Source of the DNA: Panopea generosa
Lineage: Eukaryota > Mollusca > Bivalvia > Adapedonta > Hiatellidae
Reading direction: 5' to 3'
DNA length: 64,000 nucleotides
Assembly (NCBI GenBank): GCA_029582155.1
Contig: CM055912.1
Location: 1,488,001 to 1,552,000 of the forward strand
Shown here one piece after another: positions 1 to 10,290 of this stretch. Position 1 is the stretch's first letter; every line of letters begins with the position of its first letter. A model generated the notes under the pieces. That model searched no databases, was not told the DNA's origin, and saw only the letters and a list, made by a program, of their open reading frames with translations. The position numbers and the translations under genes are program-made.

Positions 1-3000
1 TCTCTTGAAGTGTCAAATTTGATCGTCGAAGTCGACCTCCAACTCTAAGCAATCCGGTGTCATCAATGAATGGGTCAAGGTTGAAAATTGGACTTGCACG
101 GGAAACAGAATTTCCATCCTGGAGGGCTTCAATCTCATCTTGAAATGACTCATTCTGAACCACGCGTACAATCAAAATCTCGACCTTGCGTAGAGTGAAG
201 GTAGCAGGAACCTCATCATTTTCATCACACTCTGTTCGTACAGTTTTTCGGTACACCCCAAAAAATACTTTTTGGATCAGTAAAATAGCTCTGGCAAGTC
301 GAAACCAATCTGAAAACCTTTCAAAACGATGGGATCCTAATCCGGACGTCAATAATTTCTGCACCTCCGTCTTGTGGGAATATACTTCCATATCAATGTT
401 GTCACCAAGGTCCAATGACTCATTATCGTCAATAGCATCAAGTAGTTCTGGTGGTCCATTCAACCAAAGACTGCTCTGTATGTCTCTGGCTAATACGGAA
501 CGGGTGCCTTCATCTGCTGGATTTAACTTTGTTGGGATGTAGTTCCAGTCAATAGGTCTGCTGCATCTGCGTATCCTCTCTACACGATTTGCCACATAAG
601 TAAAGAAACGTTTGGTTTCGTTTTGGATGTAGCCGATAACAACTTTGCTGTCAGTAAAGAACTGAACAGAATCAAAGTTTGTGTCGAGTTCCATATTGAT
701 AACATCAAACAATTCGACGGCTAGGACCGCGGCACATAGTTCCAACCTAGGTATTGTATGGCCATGTTTAGGGGCCAACTTAGTTTTTCCCATGACAAAA
801 CCAAGGCGCTGGTCTCCTGATGCCGACTTAAGTCTTAGGTAGGCAACTACTGCTATAGCTTTCAACGAGGCATCCGAGAATATAAGTAGATCTTTGCTGT
901 CTGCTTGACTAATGGAAAGTCCACCGTAAGTGCGAAGAATCTGCAGATTCTCCAGACCCTTCAAAGATGACTTCCAATTTCTCCATTTTTGAAGAAAGTC
1001 TGGTGGCAAAGGCTCATCACAATCGAATCCACTCGTCATAGCCTCGCGAAGAATAGCCTTTCCAGCAATCGTCACTGGTGCCACGAAACCCAAGGGGTCA
1101 AACAAGCTATTGATCGACGAGAGGACCCGCCGTCTGGTAAATGGTTTCTCTTCTATGTTCACCTTGAACGTGAAGTGATCTTTCTGAAGACTCCAACACA
1201 CGCCCAAACTTCTCTGCGTTGGTAAATCGTCGTTACAGAGCTCTACATCTTTTAAATCTTTGGCAAGGTCTTTGTTATCGAACTCTGCAAGCACTTCACT
1301 GGAGTTGGACGATATCTTATGGAGCCGTAAATTACCATACTCTTGTAGACCTTTCTTGGTTCGCTGAAGTAAATCGATAGCTTTCTCTGCAGATGAATGT
1401 GAGGACAGAGCGTCATCCACATAAAAGTTACGATGGACGAAGGACTTCATGTCAGCTCCATACTTGACTGCTGCCTCATCTGCCGTTCGACGCAAACCAA
1501 AGGTCGCTACAGCAGGAGAGGGACTGTTCCCAAAAACATGAACCTTCATCTGGTAATCAACTAAGGGCTGGTGAAAGTCGTTCTCCTTGTGCCAAATGAA
1601 CCTTAGATACCGTCTATGATCACCATCAACCAAAAAACAATAAAACATCTGTTCTATGTCTGCCATTATAGCTACGGATTCTCTTCTAAATCTGAGTAGT
1701 ACTCCAACAAGGTTGTTCATAAGGTCGGGTCCACTCATCATGACGTCGTTCAGAGATACTCCGTTACATTTCGCAGAGGAATCGAAAACTCCACGGATCT
1801 TGTCTTTCTTCTGAGGGTGATAAACCCCGAAAAGAGGTAAGTACCAGCACTCGGTATTTGGTGGTAACGATGGTGCTAACTCAGCGTGACCTGCTTCAAA
1901 GAGAGCGCTCATAAATTCAAGGAAGTGGGTCCTCTTAGTAGCGTTTCTTGTAAGGTTGTTATCTAGACTAACAGCTCGGTCTAGTGCTTGCTTCCTGTTG
2001 TTCGGGAGAACAGGTTGTGATTTCTTAAAAGGCAAAGGGGCGATCCAGTTTCCTGACGGGTCTTTCTTCATGTCACAATCCATTTGGGCCATGAACGTGC
2101 GATCCTCAATCGACATCGACGGTCGGTTGTCAGCATTAGTGCGTTGAAAAACAGACTGGTTCTCAACGTACTCTGATATATGCATCTTTTTGTCACAAGG
2201 TGTCAATATACTGGTAGAAGGTTGTTTAAGTGACGGAAACAACATGGTCTTCATCACACCGATAGACGTAGATGTGTGCATTCCATCCAAGCAAGCTTCT
2301 CCAATAACTACCCAGCCCAACGGGAGAAGCTGTGCAAACGGTTTAAGTGGGTCACCTCTTTTTTGATCAAGAACATGATGTGCACTCAGCATGTCCCTGC
2401 CGATTAATAACGATATGTTCGCTGTATCGTCCAATGGAGGAATCAAATCTGCTATCTCAGCAAGATGCGGATGATTAGCAGCTACTTCACGGGTCGGAAT
2501 CTCATGGCGGTTATCTGGTATGGCGTCACACTCGATAAGTGTAGGTAGGTTGAGTATCGTCTTGTTGTCAAGAGAATGGACAATAAAACCATGGGAACGC
2601 CTGCCATTTACTGTTGAGGAACCACTGCAAGTTGACAAAGTGTATGTCTCGTATGTACTGTCAGGATCAAATAATTCAAAGAGTTCATGTTTTGCTAGTG
2701 ACTTGTTACTCTGTTCGTCAAGCACTGCATAGATGTTGATTGGTGGGTGTTGGCTTCGCTCGTGATGAATAGTTACAAGTACGATTTTAGCACAGGACCT
2801 GCTACTAAAACCACCGCAGACTTCTGTACATGCATTGTTAACAATGGGAACCGACGGCTTATCCTTGCTGACAGGATATTTCAATTCTGTGCTGGGAAAG
2901 TTCGAACTTAACTTCTCCCCGCCATGACTCTGGTCGGTTCTCTTAGGTGAATCATTATGCATGCCGGTACAATGATACTTGCTTCCACAACTGTCACATT

Positions 3001-4066
3001 TTACATGAACACGGCAGTCAACAACCATGTGCTTGCCGTCACAACACTTAAAACACTGTCCATGTTTCCTAAGAATATCTTTACGTTCGTCTATTTTCAT
3101 TGATCGAAACTCAAAGCACTCACTGGTGAGATGACCCGAGTTGTGGTACGCGCATCGTTTCCTTACGTTATCCTCGCGTGGTTTCCATAACGGTTCCTGT
3201 ACTGTAGTTCTTTTGGCTGTCACACCCTGTCTGTGCTGCCTGTTGAATATAGGTGTTGTACCGCCTGACATATCTTGTCGCTGCGACCTGGTACGCAGTG
3301 AGAAAGAGTCAAAGTCAAACCCAGGATCATTGATGACTGATGCCATATCCTGAACAAAAGTGCAAAAGAAACCAAAGGGGGGATAAACCACATCATGAGT
3401 CTTTTTGTAGTGAACAGCTTTGTCACGCCATTTGTTTCGTAGATTGGGTGGGAATTTCTGTACCACTGAGTTCACACCATCGGTCGCGTCGAAGTAGCTT
3501 AGAGTTGCACCATATTTGTGGTCGTTTTTCACAGCATTTATTTCATTGAGTGTGTCTGAGAGTCGATAAAAGCTCATTTTATCATTAGAGTTAAAATGTG
3601 TAATTATGTTGCCCAACTTCTCCTTTAGTGCCTTTGCAATTCTTTCAGGGCTGCCATAGTAAGAATCCAATCTCTCCCATGCCTTTTGAAGTGCAAGGGT
3701 TGAATCACTAGAATTTGAATTTTTAATACTTCTCACCTGTTCATGTGGCTGTTCCCTGAGATTATGTAGCATAAGGTCTAATTCAACAGATGGAGACGCT
3801 TCTATCTCTACTACGACCTCCTTAAAGGTAGATTTCCATGCCAAGTAAAATTCAGAATTACCGGAGAATGGTTTCACTCTTTCCATGATGAAACTTTTCT
3901 TTGTCATGAAATTAGTCATGTCTGTAAAAGCCTGATTGATATCTGGGCTGGACTTTACTGAATAGTGTTTATCTAGAGCAACTACTGGTTGCTGGTCAGG
4001 AATGAAGTGCCTCGCGTGTGGATCAAGTTGAGTTTTAGGCGGAGCCTGTTGAGATTCTGTTGTCAT
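1..4066 (-). CDS. pol: BEL/Pao retrotransposon pol polyprotein, cut by left window edge
   Basis: The reading frame is open from the ATG at 4066 to base 1 (about 1355 codons) and leaves the window unterminated. It encodes the enzymes of an LTR retrotransposon. Domains in order: a DUF1759-like gag region (about residues 60-200), two cysteine clusters of zinc-knuckle type (about 305-370, including a CFKCC start), a DUF1758-type aspartic protease (near residue 445, with DEQSN at the active-site loop), reverse transcriptase (motif A ADIEQMF near 1641-1675; catalytic YVDD at 1412-1423, residues 882-885), RNase H (FSDAS near residue 1060, FFTDSK near 1134), and the start of the integrase zinc-binding region (LRVGGRLRR at the edge). 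The integrase core and 3' LTR lie outside. I saw no frameshift or internal stop in this span, so the copy looks young. BEL/Pao is assigned from the DUF1759-DUF1758-RT order. The start codon follows an in-frame UAG by nine sense codons, so translation may instead read through from the upstream ORF. Confidence 0.9.
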   Translation of the reverse strand, partial: MTTESQQAPPKTQLDPHARHFIPDQQPVVALDKHYSVKSSPDINQAFTDMTNFMTKKSFIMERVKPFSGNSEFYLAWKSTFKEVVVEIEASPSVELDLMLHNLREQPHEQVRSIKNSNSSDSTLALQKAWERLDSYYGSPERIAKALKEKLGNIITHFNSNDKMSFYRLSDTLNEINAVKNDHKYGATLSYFDATDGVNSVVQKFPPNLRNKWRDKAVHYKKTHDVVYPPFGFFCTFVQDMASVINDPGFDFDSFSLRTRSQRQDMSGGTTPIFNRQHRQGVTAKRTTVQEPLWKPREDNVRKRCAYHNSGHLTSECFEFRSMKIDERKDILRKHGQCFKCCDGKHMVVDCRVHVKCDSCGSKYHCTGMHNDSPKRTDQSHGGEKLSSNFPSTELKYPVSKDKPSVPIVNNACTEVCGGFSSRSCAKIVLVTIHHERSQHPPINIYAVLDEQSNKSLAKHELFELFDPDSTYETYTLSTCSGSSTVNGRRSHGFIVHSLDNKTILNLPTLIECDAIPDNRHEIPTREVAANHPHLAEIADLIPPLDDTANISLLIGRDMLSAHHVLDQKRGDPLKPFAQLLPLGWVVIGEACLDGMHTSTSIGVMKTMLFPSLKQPSTSILTPCDKKMHISEYVENQSVFQRTNADNRPSMSIEDRTFMAQMDCDMKKDPSGNWIAPLPFKKSQPVLPNNRKQALDRAVSLDNNLTRNATKRTHFLEFMSALFEAGHAELAPSLPPNTECWYLPLFGVYHPQKKDKIRGVFDSSAKCNGVSLNDVMMSGPDLMNNLVGVLLRFRRESVAIMADIEQMFYCFLVDGDHRRYLRFIWHKENDFHQPLVDYQMKVHVFGNSPSPAVATFGLRRTADEAAVKYGADMKSFVHRNFYVDDALSSHSSAEKAIDLLQRTKKGLQEYGNLRLHKISSNSSEVLAEFDNKDLAKDLKDVELCNDDLPTQRSLGVCWSLQKDHFTFKVNIEEKPFTRRRVLSSINSLFDPLGFVAPVTIAGKAILREAMTSGFDCDEPLPPDFLQKWRNWKSSLKGLENLQILRTYGGLSISQADSKDLLIFSDASLKAIAVVAYLRLKSASGDQRLGFVMGKTKLAPKHGHTIPRLELCAAVLAVELFDVINMELDTNFDSVQFFTDSKVVIGYIQNETKRFFTYVANRVERIRRCSRPIDWNYIPTKLNPADEGTRSVLARDIQSSLWLNGPPELLDAIDDNESLDLGDNIDMEVYSHKTEVQKLLTSGLGSHRFERFSDWFRLARAILLIQKVFFGVYRKTVRTECDENDEVPATFTLRKVEILIVRVVQNESFQDEIEALQDGNSVSRASPIFNLDPFIDDTGLLRVGGRLRRSNLTLQE

Positions 4067-4093
4067 ATTGATGGCAGCTGGCTGGTTGCTCGT

Positions 4094-5173
4094 CTAATGT
4101 AAGACTGTGTGTGGATTCTCTAGTGGTGCATCTGCATGTACATGCGAATTTGCATGCGAAAATATCTGGCGTGGCATACGCACATTTGAGGAAGTTGCTT
4201 CCGGTAGTTTCGGAGCCATATCTGATGGTAGTAGAATGTTCAAGGGACTAAACAATGGATTTGGCACACTAATAAATGGAGTCATGACTGGCGGAATATT
4301 TTGAATAGGGGTAGTAAGCCTTTCAGATGAGTGTTCATTTTTAACTTGTTCACTATGTTCTAAAAGCAAATTCTGATTTGTAACATAACGACTAGTATGC
4401 TCCTCAGTCCACTCGCTTACACTGTCAGACTTAAAATCATCAAGTTCCTCTTCAAGAACTCTCACGCCGATTTCAGCTATTTCAGTATCTTCTTCAGCTT
4501 TAATACGCTTCAACTTCCCATCAATAGCTGCTTTCTGTATCATTATTTCAGTCTCTCGATCAATAAACTCAAGCTTTTTACGTGCAACTTTCGCTTTAAT
4601 CTTTTGCTGTATAAACAAATCAGATGATACACTGCCAGACTGTGACTTGCGTGACGATCTAATAGATTTTGATGATTTGACCGATTTTTGTTTTTCAGTC
4701 CTCTGGGATGGGGAATCCATGTACGATTGCTTCGGTTCTCTCTTAGTATGTTGAGTTTCCAGAAACCGTTCAACTTTAAGTTGCACAGTGCTTAGGATGT
4801 ATTTCTGAGTATCAAGCTCTAGTAAACTGTTACTCGTGTATATTCTTTCCAAAAATGTACAGAATTCACCATGAACTAACTTGTATTCTGCAAAGTCCTT
4901 CTTTAACAGACTAAGAGTTAGCTTTCTTGTATTAATATCGTCTGTTTGGTTAAGCACTAGAATGTTTTCATCAATCTGTTTATATAAGGGAGCTAATTTA
5001 ACAGCATATTTTGCAACAGTGTCCTCATATTGACCATATCCTTTTTCTGTCATCCTCCGTAAACGTCGGGTATCCTCCGCATCCACATTGTCGACCTCCC
5101 GAGTGAGAAAATCCTGCTGGGTACCAGCGTCCTCATCACCGATGGTGATGTCCTGTTTTCCATTCGAAGCCAT
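4094..5173 (-). CDS. gag: Gag-like ORF of the BEL/Pao element
   Basis: A 359-residue ORF starts at the first ATG after the 5' LTR and leader. It is predicted to be the N-terminal structural part of the BEL/Pao polyprotein. Residues 35-140 look helical and charged. Residues 144-182 are Lys/Ser/Arg-rich, a plausible nucleic-acid-binding stretch. Residues 188-248 are strongly charged and coiled-coil-like, and residues 285-330 are Pro-rich. It has no zinc knuckle; those lie in the downstream frame. It ends at TAG (4094-4096), and the same frame continues open for nine codons into the pol ATG and then to the window edge. Most BEL/Pao elements carry one continuous ORF, so this stop is either a readthrough site or a single recent nonsense mutation. 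I recognise the architecture, not a specific family name. Confidence 0.75.
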   Translation of the reverse strand: MASNGKQDITIGDEDAGTQQDFLTREVDNVDAEDTRRLRRMTEKGYGQYEDTVAKYAVKLAPLYKQIDENILVLNQTDDINTRKLTLSLLKKDFAEYKLVHGEFCTFLERIYTSNSLLELDTQKYILSTVQLKVERFLETQHTKREPKQSYMDSPSQRTEKQKSVKSSKSIRSSRKSQSGSVSSDLFIQQKIKAKVARKKLEFIDRETEIMIQKAAIDGKLKRIKAEEDTEIAEIGVRVLEEELDDFKSDSVSEWTEEHTSRYVTNQNLLLEHSEQVKNEHSSERLTTPIQNIPPVMTPFISVPNPLFSPLNILLPSDMAPKLPEATSSNVRMPRQIFSHANSHVHADAPLENPHTVLH

Positions 5174-5218
5174 CTTTCACTGTTTTGGCAGTTAACAGAA
5201 AAGTCTCAGAACCGGTAG
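5174..5218 (-). promoter_or_regulatory. Leader between 5' LTR and gag; expected primer-binding site region
   Basis: This 45-bp untranslated leader should begin with the tRNA primer-binding site. Directly after the LTR the minus strand reads CTACCGGTTCTGAG. It does not begin with TGG, the usual complement of a tRNA CCA end. The primer tRNA cannot be named from sequence alone. Confidence 0.4.
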
Positions 5219-5624
5219 TGTTCAAAAGTTTATTTTCAAAACGTCAGGTACTGACATCATTCATGAAACGATTCTGTGAAAGCTACAAAATAATAAAACA
5301 ATACGTTGTAGCTTAATCCAATAAACAATATATAAAATTACAATTATTGTCTTTTGTTCTTAGCAACTGCTTACCCAAGTCTTACATAACCAAAATAATA
5401 TATCAACATATCAATGAAAATAACATTCTTAACTTTAAAACTGTTTAAATTCACTTACATGGTTGTCTTTGTAGGCAAAAAACAAAGGAAATTTTAAGAG
5501 CACGTTTACTCTGCACCGGCCATTTAAACAATGTTTTCGGACCAAGGATGCTTCGTCCTTACGCCCCTCGCTCGTGGGCTTTTCATATAAATAATAATAA
5601 TAATAAAAATACAATGACATAACA
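5219..5624 (-). repeat. 5' LTR of the BEL/Pao element
   Basis: On the minus strand this 406-bp segment starts TGTTATGTC and ends TTTTGAACA, giving TGTT...AACA inverted termini, as expected for an LTR. An AATAAA polyadenylation signal lies close to the 3' end (about 5231-5236), and the gag ATG follows 45 bp downstream. An (AAT)n run sits near its 5' end (5589-5608). The bases directly outside (5625-5629, atatt) would be the target-site duplication, but the partner is outside the window. No second LTR is visible here, so the boundaries rest on termini and position only. Confidence 0.65.
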
Positions 5625-5639
5625 ATATTGATATATACT

Positions 5640-7065
5640 TAAACACTTAAAAACTTAAATCTAAGAAAAGCATCCATGTGATCATGATTTTAGACTGGTT
5701 CCAGTATAATTTCATATGGTTTCATGGTCATTATGAGAGAACAAGTAATGAACCAGCAAAAATTTATTTTAGCTGAAATTAGCGCACTAAGTTTTTAAAT
5801 ATGTTAGTAAAACTTATGAAGATGTTGGTGAAACAGAAGCCTGGCCTGTGTGTTCACTAAGTAACTTTGTTGTATGTCAATTTGACAATTTCCACATTGT
5901 ATGTTTAAATGTTATCAATATTTAAAATGATTGTATATAAAAAATAAAATTTCTGAGTCAACTTGGATAATATAAAAAATATTATGAATATTGGTTAGTT
6001 TATGTTTACCATGATTTTTGTCAGAACAGAGAGGTAAGTTATTGTGAGTCATGGACATAGACCCTCCCTACCCCTCTCAGAACATAGAGGTAAGTAATTA
6101 TGAGATATGACATAGACCCTCCTGGCCTCCCTATCAGAACTTAGAGATAAGTAATTGTGAGACAGAGACATATATGCTGAAGTCCCAGAACTCCAAGATA
6201 ATATCATTATGAGAATTCAATATAAAACAATATTATTAGACATACCTGCAACTGCCTGTTTACAGTATTGGATCTACAGCAAACAGTTTCCATAACACAG
6301 CTCTGTAACATTAACTAAACTATTTGACATCATTGTCTCCTCCAACCTGAGATAATATGTTCCTGGTTTCATGACCCCTCTATGTAAAGAAAGTCTAGAA
6401 TAAACAAGATGTCTGCACAATTAAATGTCTTTTCTCCGTCATTTTGTCACAGACATAATGTGTGGCAGGTCTAGCTTTGACAAACTGTTTCATTTACACA
6501 TCCTCATATTCTCCATTAATAAAAAAAACTTTCATTCAATAAAATTGTTTAGTATCTGATATTAATAAATGTTTCAGTCACAGTAAGCATCTCAGACGAT
6601 CAAGACTATTAGATAGCTTTTGTAATCAACTGGGAACCAGTTTATCTGGCTGATAATCTAGTCTTGATCATCTGCAACACTTTCTTTCTTAAAGACAATT
6701 ATGTCTTGAAGGGTTCTACTGTGAACAGAAATTTAATGGTATTCTGTTAAAGTTTCTGATTGGTTAATTCACATATTCGGACTACCTCCGCGATTTCTGA
6801 AGTAATTCAAAAGACTATCATTTATATGTTTATTTTTGTATTCATTGTATATTTCTAGATATTTTCTATTCGACAAATGTCTTGTACAAGATAACTGCAA
6901 TGATTTCCATTGGAATAAATATTTTTTAATTTAGTAAAACATAACCATCGTCTTGAATCTTGTCCACATTGCTCTTAAACCATCAGTTAGAATTCACTGA
7001 AGTATGCTGGGAAAATCAACCTTAGGTGTAGCTTTATATATTCCTTTTGCATTCCATTGCATTAC
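5640..7065. other. AT-rich stretch without a recognised gene
   Basis: I saw no coding signal in this stretch. It contains three loose copies of a short repeat around 6020-6160 (cagaac..agaggtaagta..tgag..gacatagaccctcc), a minor tandem motif. Otherwise it is unique-looking AT-rich DNA, plausibly intronic or intergenic. Confidence 0.5.
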
Positions 7066-7135
7066 CTTCTAGTCTAGTCTTTGAGGTTTTGAGCAGTTTT
7101 TTCAGCTGATCTTCACCAAACCTACACATTATTAC
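7066..7135 (-). CDS. Candidate internal exon, function unknown
   Basis: This is a 70-bp block on the minus strand preceded by an acceptor-like TATTTAAG and followed by a donor, GAAG|GTAATG. Phase 0 translation is open and protein-like: a charged helix-like peptide starting VIMCRFGEDQLKKLLK. It can directly follow the exon at 7833-7902, which ends in phase 0. No family is recognised. The short length makes chance splice signals a real alternative. Confidence 0.35.
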
Positions 7136-7401
7136 CTTAAATACAAACGAGTTCTTTAACTTGCAAAAACAGATATTAAATGTCAGAATTATGGCTGTAG
7201 GAATGCTAGTTTAATGCAGTAGTTTTCCAGACAAGATTATTAATTCTGAAAATACAAAAGGCCACAACTTAGTAAAATTCATCCAACCGAAACACAAAAG
7301 AGATATAGCAAACTAAATCTCACAATAATATGACAAAACCTCACAACTTGACTCGATTGACTGATGAAGATATGAATTCTTACAAATTCTGATGTGTGGA
7401 G

Positions 7402-7640
7402 GATTGATTGATTGATTGAATATTTAGCGTCATTTTTATGCCATCGAGGGCTAACAGACGATCAGTTAACCTAACCACTGTTTCCTGGGATTAACCAGTA
7501 CTCGAGCACACCCCGTCTCCGTAAGTAACTGGTAACTTTCCCACTTGAATCAGTGGTGAGAGACGAATGATAATTAGACACAATGTCGTATATCAATCAT
7601 CACGGAGACTGTTGCTGGGCAGGGGATTCGAACTCCACAA
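7402..7640 (-). repeat. tRNA-derived SINE, family A (truncated head)
   Basis: This copy matches the copies at 27890, 30548, 39655, 41489 and 43647 (shared tagcgtcatttttatgcc and cgatcagttaacctaacc). The RNA polymerase III B box (GAGTTCGAATCCCC on minus) is present at about 7622-7635, but the A-box part of the tRNA head is missing. Confidence 0.8.
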
Positions 7641-7832
7641 ATAAAATAATAAATGTTCTGAGTTATTAGTGTTTGCTGCATTTATTGCAAAATTTTATTT
7701 TCAAGGACAGAAATTCAATTTTATTTAAACATTTGAGGACATATTTATCTTTTTGTTATAGTTGTTCGGAAAAATTTGTTAATGGTTCAAGAAAATTCAT
7801 CTATAATTTATCAAGATTACAAAAATGTTCAC

Positions 7833-7902
7833 CTTAGTTACCACCATTCCAGTGTACTGGGGAGATAACACATTCACTGCCTTCCCAACATCCTCCAAAC
7901 AG
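7833..7902 (-). CDS. Candidate internal exon, function unknown
   Basis: This 70-bp block has a good acceptor, CTATTTTCAG|C, and a donor, AAG|GTGAAC. Translation with one leading base is open: it begins CLEDVGKAVNVL and ends GMVVTK in phase 0. The next minus-strand candidate (7066-7135) continues in phase 0. The protein is not recognised. It is probably part of the same minus-strand transcription unit as the neighbouring candidates, which is inference. Confidence 0.4.
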
Positions 7903-8752
7903 CTGAAAATAGGAATAAGTCAACAACATATTGAGCAACTTCAACACTTTGCTGGAATAATTGCATTCATAAAACTTTAAATATAAATTAAAATATCAAG
8001 AAGGCTTCTTACAACCAAACTTGTGTTTGATCTTTTACAGGCACATCAAAATGAAACTTCTGTTTAACAACCCAAATATAAACATATATCTTTATTCTAT
8101 TCATAAACTGTTCTTGCATACCAGATAAGTAAATCTGCATTTTTATGGAGACTATTAATTGCCAAAATATGGTGATATTTAACATAAATATATACCTGCT
8201 TTACATCCGGTGTTATTTTTACCAATACATTTTAAAAAATACAGACTTCCCATTGACAAAACAATCAATAATGTGATAAAGAAGGTTATTTGATACTTCT
8301 AAATTCCAAGGCTCAACAAAAAATATAATGACATAAGTGTCTTTACAAAGACAAAAAAATACTGTGGTGAGAAGTTGCCACAGTTTGTTTAATTTGTTTT
8401 TTATAATTTTCGGCAGTATGTGTGTAATAGAGCTATATCTGTACTGAAGTTATTCTAAAAAAAAAAAAATAATAATTTCAAACTGCTACTGCATTAAAAT
8501 TACTGTATGTTCTTTAAGGTGCAAGACAGAGCACCATGGGAACTGAAAGGAAACAATGTCGAAACTGTCGTAACACAATTTTACATTGGAACGTTATTAC
8601 TAATATGAAGCAATACTCGTTATTAGAAGTTGCATTAATGAACAAACTATGGTATTATGGAGTACATACACAAAATGTCAACAAACATCAATAACTGAAT
8701 GAAAAAGTTAACTAGTTTCAATCAATTAAATAGTTTATATGTTACTCCATAC
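7903..8752. other. Non-coding AT-rich DNA, one weak exon-like block
   Basis: This is mostly unique AT-rich sequence. A 39-bp block near 8513-8551 has a strong acceptor on the minus strand (TTTCCTTTCAG) and a possible donor (ACA|GTAATT), but it is too short to call. Confidence 0.35.
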
Positions 8753-8815
8753 TTTAACAAATGCTGGAGCGAAAGTAATTCTGTTTCTAGCATCACTCAT
8801 GTAACACCCTGGTAG
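8753..8815 (-). CDS. Candidate internal exon, function unknown
   Basis: This 63-bp block (21 codons, phase 0 to 0) lies between acceptor ATGGTTCAG|C and donor AAA|GTATGG on the minus strand. The peptide starts LPGCYMSDARNRITFAP. It has locally higher GC than its flanks. It could follow the exon at 9780-9879, which also ends in phase 0. No family is recognised. Confidence 0.3.
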
Positions 8816-9033
8816 CTGAACCATAAACAGGTTATAAATTACCAGGATATAAACAAAAGATGATTGTCCAAATAAGAAGCAAAACAACATAAAATTATCA
8901 GAAGCATTTATTAACAATTGCAGTAAGGTTATAAAATAAGTTACTTTTATCAACATAAGTACTATTTACATGATTGTGTCTATACTGTTTGTCAAGTAAA
9001 ACTGATACAAAAGTAAACAGAAAGATTATTTAC

Positions 9034-9097
9034 ATGGGCATCTGATTCTGGTCCCTTCCAGGCAACACACTGATACCAACATTCTCACAATAGTAAC
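9034..9097 (-). pseudogene. Decayed duplicate of the exon at 9780-9879
   Basis: This 64-bp block between TATATTTCAG and GTAAATAATC shares CENVG coding sequence and an identical donor side (GATGCCCAT|GTAAAT) with the 100-bp block at 9780-9879. It has lost about 36 internal bases and its frame shifts before the donor. Flanking intronic sequence is also duplicated. Confidence 0.45.
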
Positions 9098-9779
9098 CTG
9101 AAATATATATGTTATACTTTTTTAAATACATTTTTATTATGCAAACCAGTGTTCACCTAAAAGTAAGATAATTAGACTGGAAGTATTGTCTTCTTCTTTA
9201 CAAGAAAATTATTATAAGTAAAGTTTATCACCAAAATAGTTAACAAACATATTGATTACCGGTATTCAATTTTTTGCTTTAACTGATTTACCAACTAGCT
9301 TTCTCAGTAAACATTTGAAACATTTGAAATGCAAACAATGTATAGTAATGTCTGTTTTAGTGTAGCTCTATTTTACCTGATTTTAAATTTACTTGATCTT
9401 GATCTCTTATGACACTTTCTTTTCTAAAAGACAAATCTCTTGACAAGTTGTGAAGAAATGTTTTAATCTGGAACTGAGATCTGATTGGCTGAACAAACAC
9501 ACCACTGCGACAGTTATCTTTTAATGACATTTAAAACTATTTATTGTGAAGGAAGTCATTACAGATATCTTGTATAAGATGTTTGTCAAGTAGAAAAATA
9601 TCAACAATAATACAATATACACATTACATCGGACATTTTCTCACTTTGTTTATTTAAAGAGAACTCCTGTACTTATTTAAGATAAATTGAAGTTGCTGCG
9701 CTCAAGATAAGTACAATTTACATGTGTTTATACTGTATGTCAAGTAAAAACTGATACAAAAAACAGAGAGATTATTTAC

Positions 9780-9879
9780 ATGGGCATCTGATTCTGGTAC
9801 TGATGAAGTTCCTTCAAGGCAATTGTCTAAATGAGCACAGGGAAAGCCCTCCATACCAACATTCTCACAACAGACCAGA
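9780..9879 (-). CDS. Candidate Cys-containing internal exon, function unknown
   Basis: This 100-bp block has acceptor AACTCTTTCAG|T and donor CAT|GTAAAT on the minus strand. With one leading base the frame is open for 33 codons (starts LVCCENVGMEGFPC, ends PESDAH) and finishes in phase 0. Four cysteines suggest a structured fragment, but no domain is recognised. The partial duplicate at 9034-9097 supports it being the older, intact copy. Confidence 0.4.
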
Positions 9880-10202
9880 CTGAAAGAGTTGTCTCCCATT
9901 CTTTACATTAAAAGTTGAGAAGGTCATCATAAAGTTTATCATTAAAATAGTTAACAAACATACTGATTACCGGTATTCAATATTATGCATTTTCAACTAA
10001 TATAATTGTCTGTTTTAGAGCAGCTCTATTTTACTTGATTTAGTAAGATATACAGTAAAGTTACACATCTTATTGGGAGATTTTCTCTTGAACACTCTTG
10101 TATATAAATTTCTTATAAAAATTGTCTTACATATTACTTATTTCTTGGTTACTTATAAATACAAATTGTTTGCATCTTATTTCAAGTTTTCCATTATATG
10201 TA

Positions 10203-10290
10203 CTTAGTCAAGTGGTCCAGATGATGATCACTTACATCTCATCCCTGAGGTCATAGGTTTGAGCCAAGCTTGTTCCAAACACTTCATCAG
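10203..10290 (+). repeat. SINE family C, head fragment
   Basis: The bases gtggtccag ... aggtttgagcc ... gttccaaac match the tRNA-like head of the copies at 34487 and 53811, with A-box-like and B-box-like motifs. No SINE body follows. Confidence 0.45.

Larger units (their letters stand above)
8980..10045. repeat. Direct segmental duplication (about 8980-9390 and 9720-10045)
   Basis: Two segments about 740 bp apart share exon-like and intron-like sequence: gatacaaaa..acagaaagattatttacatgggc, and gttaacaaacat..gattaccggtattcaat at 9240 and 9950. This is a local direct duplication carrying the exon pair described above. Confidence 0.6.

Noticed and set aside
186-3549. Short plus-strand ORFs across the left end
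   Set aside because: They are antisense shadows of the BEL/Pao pol frame.
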